The notes under the pieces were generated by a model. That model did no database searches. It was not told where the DNA came from and was given only the letters and a program-made list of their open reading frames with translations. From Turneriella sp. (GTDB lineage Bacteria > Spirochaetota > Leptospiria > Turneriellales > Turneriellaceae), in NCBI GenBank assembly GCA_019186965.1, contig JABARV010000021.1, forward strand, positions 49,076 to 113,075: a DNA stretch of 64,000 nt, written 5' to 3'. Positions 57,138-64,000 of the stretch are shown here, piece by piece; within the stretch, counting starts at the first letter, position 1; every line of letters starts with the position of its first letter. A program made the translations under genes and the position numbers.

Positions 57138-57725
57138 TTGGCGATGGACATCCTCCTTAAAGAAATACGTGCGTGTACAGTGTGTGCACCTTATTTGCCT
57201 TTAGGTCCAAACCCAGTTACCCGAGCGAGCGAAGAAGCGCGTATCCTTATCATTGGCCAAGCGCCTGGGATAAAAGTCCACACAAGCGGACTTTCGTGGA
57301 ACGATGCAAGCGGCGAAAGGTTGCGTTCGTGGCTAAATGTCCCACGCGAAATTTTTTATAACGAAAAAATTTTTGCTATTATGTCGATGGGCTTTTGCTA
57401 TCCTGGGCGTGGTAAATCGGGCGACAACCCGCCGCGCTCCGAGTGTGCACCGCTTTGGCACACGAAATTTCGGTCTTTTTTACCAAATATTCGCCTAACA
57501 ATCCTTATCGGCTCGTACGCAATACGGGCGTATCTTCCTCAAGAAAATAAATTAGCGATAAGTGATATTTTACAAAAAATTGACTACGTACAAGACGAAT
57601 ACATAGCGCTCGTGCACCCTTCTCCGCGTAACCAGCTTTGGCTAAAAACACACCCATGGTTTGAGGAAGAAATTGTGCCGCAGTTACAAAGGCGTGTTGG
57701 TAAAATTATTGGGATATTGGGATAA
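57138..57725 (+). CDS. uracil-DNA glycosylase family protein
   Basis: 195 residues. IIGQAPGIKVH (near 36) and HPSPRNQLWL (near 155) are the water-activating and DNA-binding motifs of the glycosylase superfamily, with two N-terminal Cys (CTVC). This subgroup is not the classical Ung. AGGAGG lies 9 bp before the TTG at 57138, which supports it over the ATG two codons later. Confidence 0.82.
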   Translation: MAMDILLKEIRACTVCAPYLPLGPNPVTRASEEARILIIGQAPGIKVHTSGLSWNDASGERLRSWLNVPREIFYNEKIFAIMSMGFCYPGRGKSGDNPPRSECAPLWHTKFRSFLPNIRLTILIGSYAIRAYLPQENKLAISDILQKIDYVQDEYIALVHPSPRNQLWLKTHPWFEEEIVPQLQRRVGKIIGILG

Positions 57726-57744
57726 CCTATAAATCGTAAAAACA

Positions 57745-57757
57745 TTGACTACCTGTC
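57745..57757 (+). promoter_or_regulatory. TTGACTACCTGTC motif before rplU
   Basis: TTGACT starts 34 bp before the rplU ATG; CTGTC lies 8 bp in. Confidence 0.45.
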
Positions 57758-57778
57758 TCGAACGCCTTTTTTGCCAGA

Positions 57779-58090
57779 ATGCAGGCCGTTATTCAAGTAG
57801 GAAGCAAGCAATACAAGGTTGCTAAAGATACCGTTTTTTTTGCAGAGTTAACGGGTGTTGAACCCGGGAAAGACTTTAATACAACACAAGTACTTTCTGT
57901 AAATAACGGTGGTCAGGTTAAAATTGGGCAACCTTTCGTTTCTGGGGCTTCAGTAACCGCAAAGGTTATCGAAGAAGTTAAAGGCCCTAAAATCGTTGGC
58001 GTGTTTTACCGTTCAAAAAAGCATAACCACCGCCGTTGGGGCCACCGCCAAAAATATCACAAATTGCAAGTTACTGCAATCAAAGCATAA
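57779..58090 (+). CDS. rplU: 50S ribosomal protein L21
   Basis: 103 residues, full length, with the KQYKVAKDTVFFAEL N-terminus and the basic C-terminal YRSKKHNHRRWGHRQ rRNA-binding part. The usual partner rpmA (L27) does not follow; the next gene is a penicillin-binding protein. Leaderless-type start. Confidence 0.95.
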   Translation: MQAVIQVGSKQYKVAKDTVFFAELTGVEPGKDFNTTQVLSVNNGGQVKIGQPFVSGASVTAKVIEEVKGPKIVGVFYRSKKHNHRRWGHRQKYHKLQVTAIKA

Positions 58091-58214
58091 CGTATAAATT
58101 GCGTTGGGGCTGTGTGCCAGCCAAAGTTCAATGATTAGTTGACACACGCACCCATAAGGCTATAGGCGGTATGAAACGCTTTAGGGCTTCGTGGCGTAAC
58201 GGATATTGTAGCGT

Positions 58215-60548
58215 GTGGAGTTTTTTCTGAGAAAATTTTATAATATTTTCATCCGTGGAAAAATCCGTTTATATATTTTAATTCTTATTTTGTTTTTTGC
58301 GGCACGCGTATTTTTCGCGTATAACCGCTGGAATGACGAAGAAGCTGCGGTGATGCAAAAAATGCGCCTTTACAAGCAACAGCTTGAAAGGCTACAAAGT
58401 GGCGCTTTGGAGCGTGACACTGTAGCATCCATTGAGCCTGGCGCAGTGGCAATACCCTCAAGGGTATTTGATCGCCACGGCAAAATAATCGGAGAGTTTT
58501 ATACCGAAAGGCGTAGTCTTCTTAACTACGCAGATTTCTCTGTGCATCTTATAGACGCCCTTATTGCAAGCGAAGACAGAAAGTTTTACGAACACCACGG
58601 CATTGACTACACCGGTATTTTTAGGGCGTTCTTGCGTAATATCCTCCATTTGCGTTTTGTACAGGGGGGCTCCACCATAACACAACAGCTATCTAAAGTT
58701 CTTTTTACTAAACAAGAAAAAACATTAGATAGAAAAATTTTTGAGTTTTTTTGTGCGCGGGCTATTGAGGCGAAATATAGCAAAAAAGAAATTTTAGAGA
58801 TGTACCTAAACCTCATCTACATGGGCCATGGAATTTACGGTATGGAAACAGCCGCGCAGTTTTATTTTAATAAATCTGCCTCGCGCCTAACGGTAGCAGA
58901 GGCTGCAGGGCTTGTCGCAATGATACCTAACCCGACGCTCTATTCTCCCATTAACGATTTGCCTCGGTATCTTTTTCGGCAAAGTGTAGTTCTTAAATCC
59001 CTTGTTGCCACAAAAAAAATTACTGCTCAAAAGGCAAAAAGTGAAACGGAAATTTTTTATCGTACTTGGCGGATTGCTTCTAAAAAAAGTACAAAATCAG
59101 CAATTGCTGACTTTCCAGACCGTTCTATTGGAAAAAACTATGCGCCATTTTTTTTAGACTACCTTCGGCAAAAGTTGATGGTTGCGTTTTCGCAAGAAGC
59201 CCTCACAAAAAGCGGCTTGCGCATTTATACAACGCTTGATTTAGGACGCCAGATTGCCGCTCAAAAATCGGTGAAAGCGGCTGTTGAGTTGCAAAAGCGG
59301 CACTATGAAAAAATGCTCACCACAGCGCGTAAAAAAAACAAACTAGCTAAAATTCAAGAATTGGAAAAAGCCCTCGCGACAACAAATGCCGCATTTATCA
59401 GTATAGAACCAAAAACAGGGTACATTTTAGCGATGGTTGGCGGCGCAGAATTTTCGTCGCAAAACCAATTTAACCGCGCCCTCAAGGCTGAGCGCCAAAT
59501 TGGTTCAACAATTAAACCGCTTATCTACTACATGACAATTGCAAAACAAATTTATACGCCAGCGACTCTTGTCGACGATACTCCCATACAAGATTACCAA
59601 AACTACGACGGTAAATTTATGGGAAAAATGCCGTTGCGTGATGCCCTTAAACTTAGCCGTAACCCGCCTGCAATACGAGCACTACAAAAACTTGATTTCG
59701 ACGAGGTGCGTTCGCTTTTTGCCGACACTCTACAAATGCCGTTTAAAGAAGTAGAGAAAAAAATTCCGCGTGAATTAGGCGTGGCTTTGGGCTCATCGTC
59801 TTTTACTCCAATCCAACTTGCACAAATGTACGCGGCAATGCTTAACCAAGGTAGGCGTGTCGATGTACGCGATTTATTGCGCATCGAAGACAACCAAGGA
59901 CGACAAATCTGGGAAGCGCCAGAACCTACAGAACCACCGCAAGTGATGGATCCCACCGCTGCGTATGTAACGCTTACAATGATGCAAGCAGTGGTGAACG
60001 ATGGAGGTACAGCAGCGCCAGCGTTAAAGTCGTTGCGAAACGCAGATGGTATGTGGTTTTTTGACGTTGCTGGCAAAACGGGAACAACTTCGAAGTATGT
60101 CGACGCTTGGTTTGTAGGTCTTGTTTCTGACGAAGCGACAGTGGTGTGGGTGGGGAACGATAATAACACAACACTAGGCGCGGGACGTTCGGGGAGCGGG
60201 CTGTGTGCGCCGCGTTTTGCGGACTACATCCGCGTAACTCGCATGGCAGATAGGCCGAAACCTTTCGCCGAAATTTTTGATCAGTCAAATATTGTGCGCA
60301 AGTCCTTTTGCCCTGAAACGGGGCTTTTGTCGCGTTTCCCCGGTTCGTGCGAAGGCGAGGTTAAAGACCAAGCGTTTATCCGTGGAACAGAACCTACACA
60401 GTTCGATCCATCAGGAATGCCCCAAGAAAATCAAGAAAATGAAGATAAAACCGAGGGTGTAAAAGAAGGCGAACCCCCAAACGGTAACAAAGAGCAACCT
60501 GTGGAAGTAGAACCTAAAAAAGAGAACACAACACCGGAAGAATTATGA
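58215..60548 (+). CDS. class A penicillin-binding protein (PBP1A-like)
   Basis: 777 residues: GTG start, one N-terminal membrane anchor (20-40), GT51 transglycosylase with EDRKFYEHHGID and GGSTITQQLSK (residues 120-160), transpeptidase with the SxxK motif GSTIKP (near 430), SRN (near 480) and GKTGTTSKY (near 620), and an acidic low-complexity tail of about 60 residues. Polymerises and crosslinks peptidoglycan in the periplasm. The next gene overlaps by 4 bp. Confidence 0.93.
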   Translation: MEFFLRKFYNIFIRGKIRLYILILILFFAARVFFAYNRWNDEEAAVMQKMRLYKQQLERLQSGALERDTVASIEPGAVAIPSRVFDRHGKIIGEFYTERRSLLNYADFSVHLIDALIASEDRKFYEHHGIDYTGIFRAFLRNILHLRFVQGGSTITQQLSKVLFTKQEKTLDRKIFEFFCARAIEAKYSKKEILEMYLNLIYMGHGIYGMETAAQFYFNKSASRLTVAEAAGLVAMIPNPTLYSPINDLPRYLFRQSVVLKSLVATKKITAQKAKSETEIFYRTWRIASKKSTKSAIADFPDRSIGKNYAPFFLDYLRQKLMVAFSQEALTKSGLRIYTTLDLGRQIAAQKSVKAAVELQKRHYEKMLTTARKKNKLAKIQELEKALATTNAAFISIEPKTGYILAMVGGAEFSSQNQFNRALKAERQIGSTIKPLIYYMTIAKQIYTPATLVDDTPIQDYQNYDGKFMGKMPLRDALKLSRNPPAIRALQKLDFDEVRSLFADTLQMPFKEVEKKIPRELGVALGSSSFTPIQLAQMYAAMLNQGRRVDVRDLLRIEDNQGRQIWEAPEPTEPPQVMDPTAAYVTLTMMQAVVNDGGTAAPALKSLRNADGMWFFDVAGKTGTTSKYVDAWFVGLVSDEATVVWVGNDNNTTLGAGRSGSGLCAPRFADYIRVTRMADRPKPFAEIFDQSNIVRKSFCPETGLLSRFPGSCEGEVKDQAFIRGTEPTQFDPSGMPQENQENEDKTEGVKEGEPPNGNKEQPVEVEPKKENTTPEEL

Positions 60549-61774
60549 TACAATTTATTTACCGCAACCGACTAGTACTCCTTTTAGGAACAGCTATTTT
60601 GGTTTTGCTTCTTTCTCTTTTTTGGCCAGAAAAATCCAAACCAGGAGAAATGCAAAAATACTATACAATTCCCGTTTCACAGTTAAATGCCATTGAGTAC
60701 CAAGGAGTGATGGATTTTACAGAAAAATCACGCGTCCAAATCCATTATACAATTACCCGTGAAATAAACGAAATACAGCGCGAAGAGCCGCTTTACCGAG
60801 TAGATATCCTAAAACTTGAAAATGCAGAGGCTAAATTAAACGCACGCATAAAATCTCTATCTGGGCTTAAGACTTTTTATGCAGGCGCGCTTGTAAAAAC
60901 TATCGCTGCAGATTGGTCTGCGCTCGATTATCTTTATACCATTGAACACGATGCTAAACGCGACAAAGAGTATGGAATAAAAGATTGTACAAATAAGCTT
61001 ACCCTCACATTTTATTCTCAAAAGCGTGTTTTTTGTATTGGAAATGCAACACAAAGCGATACACGGCGTTATATTCTTGATACCGAAAAAAATAAAGTGC
61101 TGATTACTCCCGATTTTACGATAAGGCGTATCCAAAATAATATATACGCACAACGCGACACGACGCTTTATCCCCAAGGAAATCAAGGTATCGATACCAT
61201 TGAACTAAAATTGGGAAAAGATTTTTTAAACGCATTCCCCAATTTAAAGGAAAAGACCTCTGGTCATTTAACGTTGCGCAAGGCAATTAAAGACGATGGT
61301 CCTAAAAAGATTGATGTTTGGTATGTTGAAAACCAATTAGGTATCAAACCATCGCATGCTGCAGAGGCAATGCAACTTTTTACAGCCTTGCGTGTATACA
61401 ATCCTTTCGCAATAAATCCCTTCCCAAAGGGAAAAAATATTTTAGAAAACCTCGCCTCGTTGGGAATGGGTGCTGCGCCAACTTATGCGTTTACGGGGGC
61501 TATCAAACTTAAAAAAACAGACAAACAAGATATTGTACTTACCGATTTTGTTGCATTTGCGCCCAACGAGCATTTTTTAAAAGCACTGCCTTTTCAACAA
61601 GACGGGGTGGAAATAAAAAAGCGTGATGCATTAATTGCATCACGCTATAACGTGGGGTATTTATCTGCAGATGTATATCCACGATTTACTGCTATTTTCA
61701 CTAAGTTTGAAGGTGACCTACGCGCACAAAAAGAAAAAGAGAAACCAAAAGAAAAAGCACAAGAAAAGAAGTAG
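60545..61774 (+). CDS. DUF4340-like membrane-anchored protein
   Basis: 409 residues: one N-terminal helix (10-28), a periplasmic beta-rich domain resembling DUF4340 (a family found with ABC-type gliding or envelope exporters in other groups) and a Lys/Glu-rich C-terminal tail. Coupled to the penicillin-binding protein by a 4-bp overlap, so a cell-wall role is likely. No catalytic motif seen. Confidence 0.6.
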   Translation: MIQFIYRNRLVLLLGTAILVLLLSLFWPEKSKPGEMQKYYTIPVSQLNAIEYQGVMDFTEKSRVQIHYTITREINEIQREEPLYRVDILKLENAEAKLNARIKSLSGLKTFYAGALVKTIAADWSALDYLYTIEHDAKRDKEYGIKDCTNKLTLTFYSQKRVFCIGNATQSDTRRYILDTEKNKVLITPDFTIRRIQNNIYAQRDTTLYPQGNQGIDTIELKLGKDFLNAFPNLKEKTSGHLTLRKAIKDDGPKKIDVWYVENQLGIKPSHAAEAMQLFTALRVYNPFAINPFPKGKNILENLASLGMGAAPTYAFTGAIKLKKTDKQDIVLTDFVAFAPNEHFLKALPFQQDGVEIKKRDALIASRYNVGYLSADVYPRFTAIFTKFEGDLRAQKEKEKPKEKAQEKK

Positions 61775-61778
61775 CTTG

Positions 61779-63200
61779 TTACGGTGATTTAAAAACGCGT
61801 TCGCTCCACCCTGCAAAAATTTTTGGAATCGTTATGCGCGAACTTTTAAGCCGGTAAAACTGCATATTTTGGAAACCAATAAAAATCCACGGCGAAAGAT
61901 AACGAATTCTTTGTTCTATGCGCTGCGTGTTTTCCACGGTGTAGCTTGCATTATCTAAAAGGTTGTCTAGATGCGCATCCTTAATATGCGCACGGTTACC
62001 TCCAATACCCGCGTTACGCGAATGGAAAAGGGGGACTAAAAAATTTTCTGCGTGCGGATAATCTGCCGACCATTTCATTAGATAAATCCCGTGCGTTCCC
62101 TTGTTGTTTTCGCGCACCATACTGGGAATGTCAACAATTCGAAACTCTAGACGAATATTAAAACGCGCAAAAATGCTACGCATGTATTGCGCAATTAAAA
62201 TCCTTTCTTTATCGTTTAGTGTAAAAAATAAAATAGTTTCTGTTTCTTTAGGAAGAATAACCTCCCCCGACTCTGGAAATTTTTCTCGTGGGGGTGGATT
62301 AAGTACAGTAGGCACGGGATAATCCGCAGCGCTACACGCCCCCAACAAAGTTTTCTCACAAAGGTCTTTGCGGTTAAACGCATGGTTGATTGCACGCCTA
62401 AACGCAGGGTTTGAAAGCGCCGATTTTTTGGGTGCGTTTATCGCTGCATAAAGCACGACTAAATCGTACATGGGTTGCATTTCGTATAGCTCTTCGTCGT
62501 ACGGAAGTTTTCGGTGGATGCCCAACGCTTCGTATACATCCAAACGAGCCTCACGGAAAGCAAAATACCGTGCTGTTTCATCGGGCATCGCCAAAAATTC
62601 AATCGCAGGAAAGTTTGTCGTGCTTTTTAAAAAAATTCTATCGCCCGTTTGTTCGGCGATACGGTAATGCGAAAAAGGTTCAAACGCTCCCGTTTTTTGG
62701 TGTACTTTAGCGTTGAAAATTGCGCATTGCGGTAGGCTGAGCTTAATTTTTGCAAGAAGCCAATCTGTAGCGCTGGGTCGCGTCGAAGGGCGCAAAGTAA
62801 ATTCTACCAGGCGTTCGCTTATTTTACGTACGCTTTGTATTTGTTCCAAAACCCATGCTTGGTTCGCATCACGCTCGACACGTTTAAGAGCGTACACGAC
62901 GTCGTCTGTGGTAGCACCTCCTTTCCTAATTTTTACCTCTACGCGCCGTCCAAAAAGGGTTTCCGATTCGGCAATGTCTTCTTCGAGAAGACCTTCGGGA
63001 GAGTACGAATAAAGGCGGCGTTGCAAAAAGTTGACAACAAACGCCGTCGATTCATCAACTGCGTAAAGTGGATCTAAAATTTCGGCACGGTATTTAAGCG
63101 GTATTGTGACTGTATCTGCGCGTTTAGGCGGCTTACTACAGGCAAGAAAAAGTAGTAAAAAAAAAGTTAGCGAAAACCAAATGACTGATTTTATTCGCAT
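61779..63200 (-). CDS. extracellular solute-binding lipoprotein, family 5
   Basis: 473 residues from the ATG at 63200, chosen because it begins a signal peptide with lipobox LFLAC (Cys near 18). Family 5 oligopeptide/nickel-binding fold: LDPLYAVDESTAFVVNFLQR, FRRAINHAFNRKDLCEKTL and ILIAQYMRSIFARFNIRLEFRIVD. Binds peptides or similar for an ABC transporter whose other genes are not in the window. A longer frame running into tRNA-Gly is rejected. Confidence 0.85.
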   Translation of the reverse strand: MRIKSVIWFSLTFFLLLFLACSKPPKRADTVTIPLKYRAEILDPLYAVDESTAFVVNFLQRRLYSYSPEGLLEEDIAESETLFGRRVEVKIRKGGATTDDVVYALKRVERDANQAWVLEQIQSVRKISERLVEFTLRPSTRPSATDWLLAKIKLSLPQCAIFNAKVHQKTGAFEPFSHYRIAEQTGDRIFLKSTTNFPAIEFLAMPDETARYFAFREARLDVYEALGIHRKLPYDEELYEMQPMYDLVVLYAAINAPKKSALSNPAFRRAINHAFNRKDLCEKTLLGACSAADYPVPTVLNPPPREKFPESGEVILPKETETILFFTLNDKERILIAQYMRSIFARFNIRLEFRIVDIPSMVRENNKGTHGIYLMKWSADYPHAENFLVPLFHSRNAGIGGNRAHIKDAHLDNLLDNASYTVENTQRIEQRIRYLSPWIFIGFQNMQFYRLKSSRITIPKIFAGWSERVFKSP

Positions 63201-63224
63201 GGATGCTACGCTTGGAGAATTTCT

Positions 63225-63263
63225 ATACCCCCCACAGTTCCTTACAGGGCTGTGGGAGGGTAT
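63225..63263 (-). terminator. strong hairpin after tRNA-Gly
   Basis: 13-bp stem with one bulge (ATACCC-CCCACAG with CTGTGGG-A-GGGTAT) and a 12-nt loop, 9 bp beyond the tRNA-Gly 3' end. No T-run follows on the minus strand, so it may be a processing signal or leader structure of the lipoprotein gene instead. Confidence 0.45.
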
Positions 63264-63271
63264 CTTAATTG

Positions 63272-63343
63272 AGCGGGAAATGGGACTTGAACCCACGACC
63301 CTCTCCTTGGCAAGGAGATGCTCTACCGCTGAGCTATTCCCGC
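63272..63343 (-). tRNA. tRNA-Gly (GCC anticodon)
   Basis: 72 nt; acceptor stem GCGGGAA with TTCCCGC, anticodon loop CTTGCCAAG, T-loop TTCAAGT, discriminator T. CCA is not encoded. Last of the tRNA cluster. Confidence 0.97.
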
Positions 63344-63360
63344 GTGGGCCGTACTATGCT

Positions 63361-63391
63361 TTTTTTGTTTTTGCTTCGCAAAAACAAAAAA
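63361..63391. other. perfect 14-bp A/T-rich hairpin in the tRNA-Leu/tRNA-Gly spacer
   Basis: TTTTTTGTTTTTGC pairs perfectly with GCAAAAACAAAAAA around TTC. It could act as a terminator in either direction or as a processing site. A similar TTTTTTGTTTTT run starts the hairpin at 63936. Confidence 0.6.
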
Positions 63392-63398
63392 GCCCAAT

Positions 63399-63524
63399 TG
63401 TGCGAGCGATTAGCAACGCCGATGACCTCGTGTCAGTTGCTAACCCCTGCACCTCGTGTGCGAGCGGTCGTTGGCTTTGATGGCCTCGTGCCAGCCACCG
63501 ACCTTTGCACCTCGTGTGCGAGCG
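63399..63524 (-). repeat. 58-bp tandem repeat beside tRNA-Leu
   Basis: TGTGCGAGCG occurs at 63399, 63457 and 63515, exactly 58 bp apart; the last copy is the 3' acceptor end of tRNA-Leu. Each full unit has a hairpin with loop GATG(A/G)CCTCGTG(T/C)CA; the stems differ in sequence but still pair. A small CTCG-TGTG-CGAG hairpin marks each boundary. Confidence 0.85.
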
Positions 63525-63598
63525 GAGGGACTTGAACCCCCACACCTTTCGGCACGGGAACCTAAATCCCGCGTGTCTACCAGTTTCACCACGCTCGC
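63517..63598 (-). tRNA. tRNA-Leu (TAG anticodon)
   Basis: 82 nt with a long variable arm; acceptor GCGAGCG with CGCTCGC, anticodon loop TTTAGGT, discriminator A. CCA is not encoded. Its 3' end is repeated twice downstream. Confidence 0.95.
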
Positions 63599-63670
63599 TG
63601 TCGCGTAAATCAAATTGGGTTAGCCTAATCGCCACTTACATGGCAATCAAACGCACCGCACTTGGCCTTG

Positions 63671-63744
63671 GGCGATCGACGGGGATTGAACCCGCGACAC
63701 CAGGTGCCACAAACCTGTGCTCTACCAGCTGAGCTACGACCGCC
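63671..63744 (-). tRNA. tRNA-His (GTG anticodon)
   Basis: 74 nt including the encoded extra G at -1 opposite discriminator C; acceptor GCGGTCG with CGATCGC, anticodon loop TTGTGGC. CCA is not encoded. Its first 12 nt start each of the upstream 91-bp units. Confidence 0.96.
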
Positions 63745-63934
63745 ATTTTTTGGCGGTTGTGGCGAAGCTGGAAGCTGTGAGTCGCGGCGTTTTCTTAGAA
63801 ACGCCCGACTCTCCGTCTTCGGTGCTACGACCGCCATTTTTTGGCGGTTGTGGCGAAGCTGGAAGCTGTGAGTCGCGGCGTTTTCTTAGAAACGCCCGAC
63901 TCTCCGTCTTCGGTGCTACGACCGCCATTTTTTG
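63733..63934 (-). repeat. 91-bp tandem units upstream of tRNA-His
   Basis: Two identical 91-bp units (63733-63823, 63824-63914) and a 20-bp partial. On the tRNA strand each begins with the first 12 nt of tRNA-His (GGCGGTCGTAGC), then ACCGAAGACGGAG, a 12-bp hairpin (AGTCG plus GGCGTTT arms) and an end (GCCACAACCGCC) that pairs with the unit start; AAAAAAT separates units. The real tRNA follows as if it were the next unit. Confidence 0.9.
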
Positions 63935-63935
63935 T

Positions 63936-63972
63936 TTTTTTGCATCTGCGGCATAGCCGCAGATGCAAAAAA
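63936..63972. terminator. 17-bp perfect hairpin with T/A tracts
   Basis: TTTTTTGCATCTGCGGC pairs fully with GCCGCAGATGCAAAAAA around ATA. It has the form of a bidirectional terminator. It lies upstream of the tRNA-His repeat units. Confidence 0.65.
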
Positions 63973-63984
63973 TCCCCTACGTGC

Positions 63985-64000
63985 AGATCGGAAGAGCACA
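63985..64000. other. sequencing adapter remnant
   Basis: AGATCGGAAGAGCACA is the start of the standard Illumina TruSeq adapter. The window therefore ends at a contig edge with untrimmed adapter, not natural sequence. Confidence 0.93.

Noticed and set aside
58100..58160. Another REP copy before the penicillin-binding protein gene
   Set aside because: The CTGTGTGCCAGCC string only loosely matches the core; no hairpin of the same form.
63201..63296. N-terminal extension of the solute-binding lipoprotein into tRNA-Gly
   Set aside because: It would hide the signal peptide and overlap the tRNA; the ATG at 63200 gives a normal lipoprotein.
63733..63934. The tandem units as a CRISPR array
   Set aside because: The 91-bp units are identical throughout, with no unique spacers, and no cas genes are present.
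63505..63956. Several open frames on both strands in the tRNA-His repeats
   Set aside because: They merely follow tRNA and repeat DNA and change frame with each unit.

Overview
The window looks like a piece of a chromosome from a diderm bacterium, most likely a spirochaete of or near the Leptospira lineage. The evidence is a FlaA-like flagellar sheath homologue (20053-20727), a DUF1554-type lipoprotein (2995-3660), a DUF1564-like small protein (3748-4173), many lipoproteins with loose lipoboxes, an Omp85 barrel, OmpA-C proteins and a DUF4015 protein. This assignment rests on protein resemblance only. The right end of the window carries 16 bases identical to an Illumina adapter (63985-64000), so it is a contig edge.

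Layout. 1-1391 is murA, with Asp in place of the catalytic Cys. 1392-2998 is a type II restriction-modification unit lying between two copies of the last 26 bp of murA. 2995-4496 holds the two lineage-type small genes and a repeat-rich spacer. 4497-10384 holds a secreted protein of unknown function, a GMC oxidoreductase and two zinc-ribbon membrane proteins. 10385-10681 is a tRNA-Asn gene preceded by broken pieces of itself. 10643-14383 holds an antiporter, metF and a phospholipase C/P1-nuclease-like enzyme. 14417-16386 has a second copy of a 66-bp repeat and two unknown coupled genes. 16435-23230 holds leuB, rlmN, tldD and a DUF4015-queA-flaA-like operon. 23369-31141 runs from an O-antigen ligase-like protein through dnaB, a SWIM-SNF2 helicase and a DUF2161-like protein to dinB. 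31185-31322 is a palindromic repeat element. 31390-39926 is an envelope operon, an M23 peptidase, prmC, asd-cdd, bpt, an ECF sigma factor, a hydrolase and a cupin-like protein. 39933-41284 is a NusG paralogue and a Phd/PIN toxin-antitoxin pair. 41519-52171 has prfB, permease, purE, patatin and Omp85 genes. 52366-57725 has an aminotransferase-SCP2-permease cassette and a phosphoesterase-nucleotidyltransferase-glycosylase operon. 57779-63200 has rplU, a class A PBP, a DUF4340 protein and a peptide-binding lipoprotein. 63272-63744 is a tRNA cluster (His, Leu, Gly on the minus strand) whose spacers are filled with tandem repeats containing pieces of the tRNA genes.

Most of the window is housekeeping and envelope biology. 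The unusual material is in the non-coding DNA: (1) repeat units next to three of the four tRNA genes, built from tRNA ends plus hairpins, with one conserved module shared by the Asn and His loci; (2) a dispersed 66-bp inverted repeat built from two 30-bp palindrome-containing units; (3) a restriction-modification unit inserted cleanly between two convergent genes; (4) a TTGAC/TTTAC hexamer placed 33-34 bp before the start codon of about a dozen genes that mostly lack a Shine-Dalgarno sequence, which suggests leaderless mRNAs, while genes inside operons have Shine-Dalgarno sequences. No transposase, integrase, CRISPR array or rRNA gene was seen.
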